Below, piece after piece: positions 19,945-28,701 of a DNA stretch of 64,000 nt. Both the position numbers and the translations under genes were made by a program. The stretch comes from Clostridia bacterium UC5.1-1C12. Its GTDB lineage: Bacteria; Bacillota_I; Bacilli_A; Erysipelotrichales; Erysipelotrichaceae. Under the pieces are notes generated by a model. That model saw nothing but the letters and a program-made list of their open reading frames with translations. It was not told the origin of the DNA and did not search any database. Numbering within the stretch: the stretch's first letter is position 1; every line of letters starts with the position of its first letter. The stretch lies in the NCBI GenBank assembly GCA_001305055.1, contig BBZX01000009.1, positions 1-64,000 on the forward strand, read 5' to 3'.

Positions 19945-20020
19945 TGGGGTATAGCCAAGCGGTAAGGCACTAGACTTTGACTCTAGCATTTCACTGGTTC
20001 GAATCCAGTTACCCCAGCCA
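19945..20020 (+). tRNA. tRNA-Gln (TTG)
   Basis: Acceptor TGGGGTA pairs with TACCCCA, anticodon loop CTTTGAC, encoded CCA after discriminator G. Confidence 0.95.
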
Positions 20021-20032
20021 ATTTTTATGACT

Positions 20033-20108
20033 GACTCGTTAGCTCAGATGGTAGAGCATTTGACTTTTAATCAAAGGGTCTGGAGTTCGAATCTCCAACG
20101 AGTCACCA
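20033..20108 (+). tRNA. tRNA-Lys (TTT)
   Basis: Acceptor GACTCGT pairs with ACGAGTC, anticodon loop CTTTTAA, encoded CCA. Confidence 0.96.
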
Positions 20109-20111
20109 TTT

Positions 20112-20185
20112 GCGGATGTAGTTCAATGGTAGAACTTCAGCCTTCCAAGCTGACTACGTGAGTTCGATTCTCATCATCCGCTCCA
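20112..20185 (+). tRNA. tRNA-Gly (TCC)
   Basis: Acceptor GCGGATG pairs with CATCCGC, anticodon loop CTTCCAA, encoded CCA. Last of the six-tRNA cluster. Confidence 0.96.
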
Positions 20186-20197
20186 AAAACATTTGAT

Positions 20198-20219
20198 ACG
20201 CCTTAACGGGCGTTTTTTT
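20198..20219 (+). terminator. Terminator of the tRNA cluster
   Basis: Stem ACGCC/GGCGT with a 6-base loop, then seven T residues. Confidence 0.85.
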
Positions 20220-20287
20220 GTTCGTTTTACAGGCTTGAATTGCATTTAACTTTATGATAAAATGAATAAAATGATTGGAAGTGAGAA

Positions 20288-20401
20288 GATGAGAAAATAA
20301 ATAAGAAACTATCAAGCAATTAAAGGAACAAGCGCATAATACTGCTGTTTTAATCGTTGTGTCTCTTATTTATATCTCATCATCCGCACTGGGAGGTGCG
20401 G
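20288..20401 (+). promoter_or_regulatory. Structured leader with tiny upstream ORF before the ABC-F gene
   Basis: A 17-bp stem forms from 20288-20306 and 20364-20381: GATGAGA pairs with TCTCATC and ATAAATAAGA with TCTTATTTAT, with only a small AA/A internal loop. The 5-prime arm contains a minimal ORF, ATG AGA AAA TAA at 20289-20300, preceded by GTGAGAAG; one extra A would lengthen it to MRKINKKLSSN. A second hairpin, CCGCAC-TGGGAG-GTGCGG (20384-20401), places most of the Shine-Dalgarno GGGAGG in its loop just before ATG 20407. This looks like antibiotic-responsive attenuation, known for ABC-F resistance genes; the mechanism here is inferred. Confidence 0.6.
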
Positions 20402-20406
20402 AAACT

Positions 20407-21958
20407 ATGTTTATAATAAAAAATCTTACAATAAAAAATGCTAAAGGATCAATTCTTCTTGATGAGTTCTGCCTGACTTTAAGCAGTCATGATAAGGCAG
20501 CGATCATCGGTGAAGAAGGCAATGGAAAAAGCACATTGCTGAAAGCTGTCTTCGATCAGTCATTGATTGATCAGTATGCCAGTGTGAGCGGTGTGATTCA
20601 AAAAATAACTGTCGGGTCGGGATGCTGAGTCAAAAGCTTGATTCAGCTTGGTTTGATTCGACAATCTGTGATTATTGTTTAAAAGAAACCGTGGATGAAG
20701 AGATTGCATATGAAAGATACAATGAATTAATGAATTTGGAAAAGCTGTGCGTCCAATTAAGAATGGATCCTTTAATGCTGTCATCACAGCAATTAATTAA
20801 AACATTAAGCGGCGGTGAAAAGGTTAAACTGCAATTGCTGAAATTAATGAGCAGGCATTATGATGTCTTGCTCTTGGATGAACCAACGAATGATTTAGAT
20901 CTGGATACCTTAGTGTGGCTGGAACGCTTTATGAATGAATATGAGGGCGCTTTATTGTATGTCAGTCATGATGAAACACTGCTGTCAAGAACAGCAACCC
21001 GGATTATTTTGCTGGAACAAGTCAATAAAAAACTAAAGTAAGACATTCAATTTACAATATCGGTTACGATCAGTTTGTTAAGGAGCATCAGGCATCCGCT
21101 GTTAAGGCGGAGCAGCTGGCAAATAAAGAAAAGGAAATCTATGAAAAGAAGCGTGAGAAGCTGCTGAAGATTTTGAATGCAGTCCACGATGCGCAAAATA
21201 GTTGCAGCCGTCAAGATCCGCATACAGCTCAGCTTTTAAAAAAGAAAATGCATTCAGTAAAAAGTATGGAGAAACGATTCGAAAAGGAAAGCTATACAAA
21301 GCTGGATACTGTTGAAGAAGCCATCGATGTGATGTTTGATGACTTTGACTGGAACCCAAACAAGGTTATTTTAGATGCGGATTTTTGCGTCGAGGTAGAG
21401 AATCAGCGATTGATTGAACCTTTTGAGCTGCATGTGAGAGGGTTTGAAAAAGTGGCCTTCATCGGTCCCAATGGCTGTGGGAAAACCACTTTGATGAAAC
21501 AGATTATCGAGCTGCTGAAAAATCGCAGCGATCTGAAGCTGGGCATTATGCCGCAGAATTATCAGGAACAAATGCCGTATGAGAGAGCTGCTGTTGATTT
21601 TTTAGCACCTGATCACGATAAGGATACGGTGACTAGAGCCAGAGAAATGTTAGGACGTATGAAATTTACCCGCGATGAAATGGCTGCACCCATCCATTCG
21701 TTGAGTGAAGGGCAGAAAGCCAAGCTGTTCTTATTGAGGTTCATTATGCAGCAATGTAATGTTCTGCTGCTTGATGAGCCAACCCGTAATTTGTCTCCAA
21801 TGAGCAATCCGGCTCTGCGTGAATGCCTGTGTGATTTTAAGGGGTGCATTCTATCGGTATCGCATGACCGGCGTTATATTCAAGAGGTTTGCACAACCAT
21901 TTATCAAGTAAAAGAAAAGCAGTTAGTCAAAATAGACAAACTGCAGTTAGAACTATAA
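20407..21958 (+). CDS. ABC-F family ATPase, ribosome-protection type (two frameshifts)
   Basis: Soluble protein of about 517 aa with two ABC domains and no membrane segments. The first has Walker A GEEGNGKST, signature LSGGEKVKL and LLLDEPTNDLDLD. The second has GPNGCGKTT, signature LSEGQKAKL and LLLDEPTRNLSPMS. A charged linker (EQLANKEKEIYEKKREKLLK) between them matches the ABC-F interdomain element that enters the ribosomal E/P site. Frame breaks lie in the A runs near 20600-20605 and 21028-21032, one A missing at each. The leader suggests inducible expression. Antibiotic resistance of the Lsa/Vga kind is plausible, but the subfamily is not assigned. Confidence 0.87.
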
Positions 21959-21965
21959 AAAACTA

Positions 21966-21996
21966 AAAAGGCAGGAAACTGCCTTTTAATTTTTTT
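21966..21996 (+). terminator. Bidirectional terminator
   Basis: Stem AAAAGGCAG/CTGCCTTTT with loop GAAA, then AATTTTTTTT. The minus strand also has a T-rich tail (TTAGTTTTTT), so it can end the convergent pilin-like gene. Confidence 0.85.
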
Positions 21997-22025
21997 TAAT
22001 CTGAGTAAGTTTACACAAAATAACT

Positions 22026-22851
22026 CTATTTGATTTCTGTAAATGATCCGCCATTAATAATCGGATAATTGCCATCAGGAGATTTTATGACCTGTACTTT
22101 GCCATAAATTACTTGGTCATTTTTTATGTCATACTTCGTACAGTTGATCCACTTGCCGCCAGTTACATCATCCAAAGAAATTTTCTGATCAGTTAAAAAT
22201 AAATTATAAGTGCTTTCACCTTGTTTATACATCCGCCAGCTTCGGTTTGTGGTATCGATGCCCTGTTCTTTTAGCTTAACACTCACGCTTCTGCCAGGGA
22301 AGAATAAGGAGCATAAGAACCCGGGGTCGTACTGACTGCTTCACTGTCAAGGTTAGTTTTACCGTTCGCAAAATATGCATTCAAATCGTTATATGGAAAT
22401 TGTTTCATATCGCTAAAATTAATCGCCTCTAAGCGTTCTCTCAATTCTTTAATATCGATGATTCCATCACCGTGAACACTGCATCGGATAGTTAAAACTG
22501 CAAAATCATCACTGATCATATTGCCGTATATGCCATCCTCAGAACAGATTCCTGTATAAGAACCGCCAGTATAAAACCGTTTGCATTTTCACTTTCGGCC
22601 TTGTGCGAAGCATAGATGTCCGCCAGCAGCTTTTTAGCGTCTGCCATTGATGCTGGTGAATTATGAGCCGCCGAAGCTTCATATTCTCTGACAATGCTTG
22701 TCATATTAGCACGGCAGACTGCATCTTTCGCATCTTTTGCATAACCAAGAAAACTAGGCACAAGAAAAAGTGCTAAAATTCCAAGGATTGCAATCACTAC
22801 AATCAATTCAATCAAAGTAAAGCCTGATTTTTTCCTATTTATATTACACAT
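22026..22851 (-). CDS. Type IV pilin-like protein (two frameshifts)
   Basis: About 275 aa corrected. A short basic leader ends in the prepilin cleavage motif KSGFTLIELIVVIAILGILA, with Glu at +5, followed by the hydrophobic helix and a globular C-terminal region with few Cys. One A is missing near 22575 and one near 22290. No prepilin peptidase, ATPase or platform gene lies nearby, so it is an orphan; assembly would need machinery encoded elsewhere, such as Com or Tad/T4P genes. It could be a pseudopilin, minor pilin or simply a methylated-N-terminus surface protein. Confidence 0.78.
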
Positions 22852-22932
22852 ACTTCCACCCCAGTTTTATCTGCCTTTATTATAATATTTTTGAGCTTAA
22901 ATCAAAAAGGCGCAATTCATGAAAAATAGAAA

Positions 22933-22958
22933 AAGCATCCCATAATGCTGAGATGCTT
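22933..22958 (-). terminator. Terminator of the chromate transporter genes
   Basis: Minus-strand stem AAGCATCT/GGATGCTT with an intervening loop, followed by TTTCTATTTTTC, just past the stop at 22968. Confidence 0.7.
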
Positions 22959-22967
22959 CAATAATTC

Positions 22968-23534
22968 TTATAATTTAAGCAGAATTCCGATTACCGCACA
23001 GATTGAAATATAGAAAATCGGATGCTTTTTGTATTTATTTGTACAGTATAAGAGAATCAAGAATAAGAGAATCGGCAGCCATTGAAACAGATCCATCAGA
23101 TTGCCGCTTGTCTGAAAAGCAGCCGTATCTACCAAGGTAACCGCAAAAATACTTAAGCCGGCAGCGGCAATGAGTCCGGCAACCGCTGGCCGCAAACCAT
23201 AAAACATGGCCTGTACCGCTGCGCTTTCTTTAAACTTCTTTAATACCTGAGCAATGATAATAATAACGATGATGCTTGGTGTTATCAAGCCTAAAGTGGC
23301 AATTACACCGCCGGTGAAGCTTGCTACGGTATAACCGGTAAAAGTAGCCATGTTGATGCCGATCGGACCCGGTGTTGATTCTGAAATGGCGATCATGTCG
23401 GCCAGCATTGCGGCATCAAACCAATGGAATTTATCAATTAAAGCATTCAGGAAGGGAATGGTAGCCATACCGCCGCCGACCGCAAACAGACCGATTTTGA
23501 AGAATTCATAAAAGAGTGTTAATAGGATCGACAT
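22968..23534 (-). CDS. Chromate transporter family protein, half-size
   Basis: 188 aa with about six hydrophobic segments. The start FFKIGLFAVGGGMATIPFLN and the SESTPGPIGINMATFTGY segment are characteristic of the CHR family. Short CHR proteins occur as adjacent pairs that are thought to form one transporter, and the second half lies directly upstream, with which this gene overlaps by one base. Known members export chromate, but in gut anaerobes the natural substrate may be another anion. Confidence 0.9.
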   Translation of the reverse strand: MSILLTLFYEFFKIGLFAVGGGMATIPFLNALIDKFHWFDAAMLADMIAISESTPGPIGINMATFTGYTVASFTGGVIATLGLITPSIIVIIIIAQVLKKFKESAAVQAMFYGLRPAVAGLIAAAGLSIFAVTLVDTAAFQTSGNLMDLFQWLPILLFLILLYCTNKYKKHPIFYISICAVIGILLKL

Positions 23535-24076
23535 TATTTTTTACCTCCTTGAAGTTTTTTGATCAGCAGGCCGCACAGCGCTGAAGCAACAACGACATAA
23601 ACCGGCGATAATTTTAAAACGCCGACCATCACAAAAGCAAACAGAAACAACAGGATACCATAAACATCCTTAACTCCAGATTTTGATAAGGATACAATCG
23701 CATTAAAGATTAACGCACAAACCGCAACACGGATACCGGAAAGCGCGTATTGTACTATCTCGATGTGAGAAAATCCCTGAATTAAAGAAGCAATCAGCAA
23801 GATGATGACGATCGATGGAAAGACAACACCTAAGGTTGCGATAATACCGCCGGCAATGCCTTTCTGATAATAACCGACAAAGGTTGATACATTAACGGCA
23901 ATAATACCGGGTGTACATTGACCGACGGCATAATAATCCATAATTTCTTCCTTGGTTGCCCATTTTTTGTTATCGACAACTTCACGTTCTAATAAGGGAA
24001 GCATGGCATAGCCGCCGCCGAATGTGAAGAGACCCATTTTCGCAAAAGTAACGAATAGATCAGCTAATTCTTTCAT
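23534..24076 (-). CDS. Chromate transporter family protein, half-size
   Basis: 180 aa counting from ATG 24076, which follows AAGGGG. Motifs FVTFAKMGLFTFGGGYAMLP and YAVGQCTPGIIAVNVSTFVG are the counterparts of those in the next gene. It is first in the pair and overlaps its partner by one base, implying stoichiometric co-translation. An in-frame extension to 24166 lacks a good ribosome site. Confidence 0.9.
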   Translation of the reverse strand: MKELADLFVTFAKMGLFTFGGGYAMLPLLEREVVDNKKWATKEEIMDYYAVGQCTPGIIAVNVSTFVGYYQKGIAGGIIATLGVVFPSIVIILLIASLIQGFSHIEIVQYALSGIRVAVCALIFNAIVSLSKSGVKDVYGILLFLFAFVMVGVLKLSPVYVVVASALCGLLIKKLQGGKK

Positions 24077-24218
24077 AAAATACCCCTTTTCTAAATTGTT
24101 ACCACATAAAGGTATCATTTCTTTATTAAATATGCAAGGTTTGATGGTATAAAATGTGATTTCCAATGATAAAGATGTAATAAAATGTAAATAAAATCTG
24201 TAAATTTGTGAAAATGTG

Positions 24219-24247
24219 TTGACGAAAGAGTGAAATAAATGTAAACT
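24219..24247 (+). promoter_or_regulatory. Promoter of the peptide transporter operon
   Basis: -35 TTGACG (24219-24224), 17 bp, -10 TAAACT (24242-24247), 34 bases upstream of ATG 24281. Confidence 0.7.
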
Positions 24248-24280
24248 CTTAAGGTATAAAAGGAATAAAGGAGGTAGGAC

Positions 24281-25222
24281 ATGAGAAAATATGTGACAAA
24301 AAGAATCTTACTGATGTTTTTGTTGCTTTTGGGGATGTCTTTTTTAGTTTTTGCGAGTCTGTACATCGCACCCGGTGATCCTGCAGAGCTGGTAGCCGGT
24401 GCTAATGCGACGCCTGAGGATATCATCAGAGTAAGAGCCTATCTGGGACTCGATCAGCCCTTTCTTGTGCAGTATGGAGTTTATTTGAAAAACCTCCTTA
24501 CCGGTAATTTAGGAACGTCGCTGACCACCCGTCAGCCGATCCTTCAGGAAATCATCGTTCGCTTGCCGCATACATTGAATCTTGCTTGTTCGAGTATGAT
24601 CGTGGCCTTGGTCATCGGTATTCCGACAGGGATTATCGCTGCAATTAAAAAAGATACATTTATCGATAATCTGCTGACGACAACTTCGCTGGCAGGGATA
24701 TCGATTCCTAATTTCTGGCTTGGCTCAATGCTGATACTTTTATTTTCGGTAACGCTTCGCTGGCTGCCGACAGGCGGCATGAATGAACCGTTTTGGACAG
24801 CCGTAGGCTTTAAACAGGCGATACTGCCGTCAATTTCATTAGGCCTTGCGGTAGCTGCCGGATTTACGAGAATCGGCCGTTCGGCAATGCTTGATGTATT
24901 GCAGTCAGATTATATCCGTACTGCGAAATCAAAGGGAATAAAAGGATACAAAGTAATATTGATTCATGCGCTGCGCAATGCGATGATTCCAATCATTACG
25001 CAATTTGGAACCAGCTTCGGCGGTTTGCTGGGCGGTGCGATCATCACTGAACAAGTATTCGTTATCAATGGTGTCGGTACTTATTTGATTAATGCAATTA
25101 ACCAGCGCAATTATCCGGTTGTGCAGAGTACCGTTCTTGTCATTGCGGCCATGTTTATTATCGTTAACTTGATTGTCGATCTTGTCTATGTTTTGATCGA
25201 TCCAAGAATCAGTTATGAATAG
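24281..25222 (+). CDS. Peptide ABC transporter permease, DppB/OppB type
   Basis: Inner membrane permease of 313 aa with about six helices, the N-terminal PGDPAELVAG motif of DppB-like proteins, and the EAA-loop GRSAMLDVLQSDYIRTAKSKG that contacts the ATPase. RBS AAAGGAGGT precedes ATG 24281. First gene of a six-gene operon with its partner permease, binding protein, two ATPases and a gamma-glutamyltransferase. Confidence 0.94.
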   Translation: MRKYVTKRILLMFLLLLGMSFLVFASLYIAPGDPAELVAGANATPEDIIRVRAYLGLDQPFLVQYGVYLKNLLTGNLGTSLTTRQPILQEIIVRLPHTLNLACSSMIVALVIGIPTGIIAAIKKDTFIDNLLTTTSLAGISIPNFWLGSMLILLFSVTLRWLPTGGMNEPFWTAVGFKQAILPSISLGLAVAAGFTRIGRSAMLDVLQSDYIRTAKSKGIKGYKVILIHALRNAMIPIITQFGTSFGGLLGGAIITEQVFVINGVGTYLINAINQRNYPVVQSTVLVIAAMFIIVNLIVDLVYVLIDPRISYE

Positions 25223-25231
25223 GAGGAGACC

Positions 25232-26119
25232 ATGGAGCTTAAACGTGAAAATCCTCTTAAAGGGGCATTTAGAAAATTATTAAAGAATAAATTGGCAACG
25301 GCTTGTTTCATCATCCTGCTGATAGAAATTCTGCTTGTGGTGCTGGCACCGCTGATCGCACCCTATGATCCGGAAGCACAGGATGTCTATGTGAAACTGG
25401 CACCGGGCTTTTGGGGAATGAACAATACAGCCGGCGTACCTTACGCGCCAGGACATTGGCTGGGAACCGATAACCTGGGCCGTGATATTTTCTCCCGTTT
25501 GTTGTGGGGCGGCCGCATTACCTTGACCGTAGGTTTTGTATCAACGATGACCGGTTTGTTCTTCGGTGTATTATTTGGACTGCTGGCTGGTTTCTATAAA
25601 AAGCTTGATAATATCATCATGCGTTTTATGGATCTCTTATTTACCTTTCCGGGCATTTTGCTGGCGATGCTGATCGTTGCGATGCTGGGGGTAAGCACGG
25701 TAAATGCGACGATTGCCATCAGTGTCTGGTCAATTCCTAACTTTGCTCGAATGACCCGCGGCAAAGTGCTTCAGATCAAAGAAGAGGATTATATTATGGC
25801 CATCCGCTCTTTGGGGGCCAGAGATACGCGTATTCTGCTGTGTCATGTGCTGATCAATGCACTGCCGGTTATTATCGTTATTGCGACAATGCGCATGGCC
25901 AGTTCAATTATGTCCATAGCGACACTGAGTTATCTCGGCTTGGGATCACCGCCGCCGACACCTGAATGGGGCGGCATGATATCGATTGCGAAGGATTATA
26001 TGTGGGACCGTCCTAGTTTGATTATCATTCCTGGTGTTGTCGTTATGATTACTGTAATTTGCTTTAACATTCTTGGTGACAAGCTGAGGGACATCTTAGA
26101 TCCAAGTTTAAAAGATTAA
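25232..26119 (+). CDS. Peptide ABC transporter permease, DppC/OppC type
   Basis: 295 aa with an N-terminal helix, the family motif HWLGTDNLGRDIFSRLLWGG, about six helices and the ATPase-contacting segment EEDYIMAIRSLGARDTRIL. Starts 10 bases after the DppB-like gene with RBS AGGAGGAG. It forms the heterodimeric channel with that permease. Confidence 0.95.
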   Translation: MELKRENPLKGAFRKLLKNKLATACFIILLIEILLVVLAPLIAPYDPEAQDVYVKLAPGFWGMNNTAGVPYAPGHWLGTDNLGRDIFSRLLWGGRITLTVGFVSTMTGLFFGVLFGLLAGFYKKLDNIIMRFMDLLFTFPGILLAMLIVAMLGVSTVNATIAISVWSIPNFARMTRGKVLQIKEEDYIMAIRSLGARDTRILLCHVLINALPVIIVIATMRMASSIMSIATLSYLGLGSPPPTPEWGGMISIAKDYMWDRPSLIIIPGVVVMITVICFNILGDKLRDILDPSLKD

Positions 26120-26140
26120 ATTCGAAAGGAAAAAAGAAAC

Positions 26141-27697
26141 ATGAAAAATTTATTAAAGAGGGCTGCCGTTTTCACAACGGTACTTGCACTGGCTGGCTGT
26201 TCATCTTCCGGCTCTAATGATGGAAATACTGATCCTAATACAACAACAGCGGATAAGCCATTTAATGTCGTGCTGACTACTGCACCGGTAGGCTTTTCAC
26301 CATTGACGACCAATGACGCGCCGTCTACTTATGTCAATGCGCAGATTTATGAGACACTTTATCGCCGCAGCATGGATGGTACAAGCTATGAACCATTGCT
26401 GGCTAAATCAGAACCAGATTGTGATGAAGCCGGTACGACATGTACGATTGAACTGCAGTCAGGCGTTACTTTCCATGACGGCACACCCTTTAATGCGGAG
26501 GCTGTCAAATATACGATTGAGCGCATCAAAGATCCGAATTACGGTGCAGCCCGTGCATCCATTGCCTCTTCAATTGAAGAAGTAAACGTACTTGATGATA
26601 CGCATGTAGAATTAAAAACAAGCTATCCTGATGGTGTATTGATTGCTAAGCTGGCTCATGCCAATTCCGCGATCATTTCACCAACCGCTGATCAGGCACA
26701 GGATTTGATGACTCAGCCGGTCGGCACGGGGCCTTATCAATTTGTCAGCGCGATTTCCGGCTCTGAAGTAAAGCTGACTCGCTATGATGGATATTGGGGA
26801 GAAAAGCCGGAGATTAAAGATGTAACAATGACAGTCATCGCTGAAACATCCACGGCTATTTCACGTTTAGAAACCGGTGAAGCAGACTTCTTGCCAAGAG
26901 TGCCGGTGAATCAAATGAATCGTGTTAAGAACATCGCTAATGTTGAAAGTGTTGCCGAAAGCAGCAGCGCGATCACTTATTTGGCACTGCGCAATAATTC
27001 TTCAGTAAATCCTAAGATGGCTGATTTGAATCTGCGTAAGGCAATTGTAATGGCATATGATCCAGATGGCTATATCGCTTCAGTTGACGGATATGCCTCT
27101 TATTCAAGAAGTATTGTGGGTCCAACTTTATTTGGTTATACAAGTGATGCGGAAAATTATGGTTATGGCTATGATCTTGAAGCAGCTAAGAAACTTGTGG
27201 AAGAGGGCGGTTATGCAGATGAGCCGATCGTATTCCTGATTAACAACCGTCCGGAGACAATTGCTTTAGCTGAATACATTCAATCGAATCTGAAAGCAGC
27301 CGGTTTGAATAATGTAACAATTGAATCATTAGAATGGGCGGCATATCTATCAGAAACACAGCAGGATAACCGTTATGATATTACAGTGCTGACATGGTCA
27401 AATGTAACCGGTGACGGTACGGAAATGTTAGATCCTAACTTCCATTCAGTAAATAGTTCAAAACGGGTTCGTTATGATAATGCGGAATTTGATGCATTCG
27501 TTGATGCAAGCAAGCAGACACTTGACAGTGCTGAGCGTACAGCAGCGATCAGTGCAGCGAATAAGATGATTTTAGATGATGCGGTTGCCGCAACCTTATA
27601 CAATCAGTATCAGGCTTATGCGTTCAACGCTGCTTATACGAATGTAGAAATGGATGCCGGCGGTGTCTTCTATGTTCAGAATTTCAAATTGAAATAA
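26141..27697 (+). CDS. Extracellular peptide-binding lipoprotein (SBP family 5)
   Basis: 518 aa. Lipoprotein signal with lipobox LAGC and cleavage before Cys 20, then a Ser/Asn/Asp-rich linker and a family-5 solute-binding fold (TVHDGTPF-like LQSGVTFHDGTPFNAEAVKY, GTGPYQF, LRKAIVMAYD). Delivers peptides to the downstream-encoded importer. Placed between permease and ATPase genes, 21 bases after the DppC-like gene. The terminal gamma-glutamyltransferase suggests gamma-glutamyl peptides or glutathione as ligand, but the sequence alone does not prove it. Confidence 0.94.
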   Translation: MKNLLKRAAVFTTVLALAGCSSSGSNDGNTDPNTTTADKPFNVVLTTAPVGFSPLTTNDAPSTYVNAQIYETLYRRSMDGTSYEPLLAKSEPDCDEAGTTCTIELQSGVTFHDGTPFNAEAVKYTIERIKDPNYGAARASIASSIEEVNVLDDTHVELKTSYPDGVLIAKLAHANSAIISPTADQAQDLMTQPVGTGPYQFVSAISGSEVKLTRYDGYWGEKPEIKDVTMTVIAETSTAISRLETGEADFLPRVPVNQMNRVKNIANVESVAESSSAITYLALRNNSSVNPKMADLNLRKAIVMAYDPDGYIASVDGYASYSRSIVGPTLFGYTSDAENYGYGYDLEAAKKLVEEGGYADEPIVFLINNRPETIALAEYIQSNLKAAGLNNVTIESLEWAAYLSETQQDNRYDITVLTWSNVTGDGTEMLDPNFHSVNSSKRVRYDNAEFDAFVDASKQTLDSAERTAAISAANKMILDDAVAATLYNQYQAYAFNAAYTNVEMDAGGVFYVQNFKLK

Positions 27698-27729
27698 GAA
27701 ACAAGGATATAAAAGAAGTAGGTCTGGCG

Positions 27730-28701
27730 ATGGAAAAAGTTCTTGAAGTAAATAACCTGGTGGCTACCTTTACAATCAATAAAAAAGAGTATGAAGTACT
27801 TCGGGATATTTCATTTTCAATCAATAAAAATGAAACACTCTGTGTGGTGGGTGAATCAGGCTGTGGTAAGAGTGTCACGACTTTATGCATCATGGATCTG
27901 CTTCCTAATAATGGCAGAGTTGTTTCGGGCAGTATTTCACTGAATGGCACCGATCTGACCAAGCTTTCTAAAAAGGAGCGCAACAGCTACCGCGGTAAGA
28001 AGATGGGGATGATTTCCAGGAACCGATGACAGCGTTAAATCCTTTGCTGACGATTGGTTATCAGCTTTGTGAGAATATTATGCTGCATCGGGGACTGGAT
28101 AAAAAGGAGCTAAGAAATTAGCGGTTGAATATCTTGAAAAGTTGGTGTTGCTCAGGCGGAAAGCCGCCTGAAGCAATATCCGTTTCAGTTAAGCGGCGGT
28201 CTGCGTCAGCGTGTGCTGATTGCGATGGTATTATCGGCTCAGCCGGATCTGCTGATTGCGGATGAACCAACGACGGCGCTTGATGTAACGATTCAAAAAC
28301 AAGTGTTGACACTGCTTAATGATTTGAAAAAAGAAATGAATGCAGGTATCTTGTTTATTACCCATGATCTTGGTGTCGTCGCGGAAATTGCTGACCGGGT
28401 CATTGTTCTTTATTCAGGCCGTAAGGTTGAAGAAGGCAGTGTCGCACAGATTTTTAAAAATCCTAAGCATCCGTATACGATCGGCTTAATGAACGCGGTT
28501 CCTAATGTTGATTTGGATGAATTCGAGATTCAGCCGATTCCGGGTACGTTCCCGAATCTGACGGAAGAAATCAAAGGCTGCCGTTTCAATCCGCGCTGTA
28601 AATATGCACATAGCCGCTGCTTTGAAGAGGTGCCTTGTACGATTGAAGTAGAACCGGGTCATTTTGTTTCATGTTATAAAGCTGAGGAGGAGATGCAATG
28701 A
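27730..28701 (+). CDS. Peptide ABC transporter ATPase, DppD/OppD type (three frameshifts)
   Basis: About 324 aa corrected. Walker [10 protein letters not shown]-loop region [15 protein letters not shown], signature LSGGLRQRV, Walker [13 protein letters not shown] and the C-terminal OppD/F Cys-containing tail ([15 protein letters not shown]). Three single-base losses fall close together: a T near 28016, a G near 28110 and a G near 28142. They leave open pieces 27730-28029 and 28213-28701 with a scrambled middle. One extra base at each site gives a continuous conserved sequence. Powers import with the following DppF-like ATPase, whose start overlaps this stop. Confidence 0.88.
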
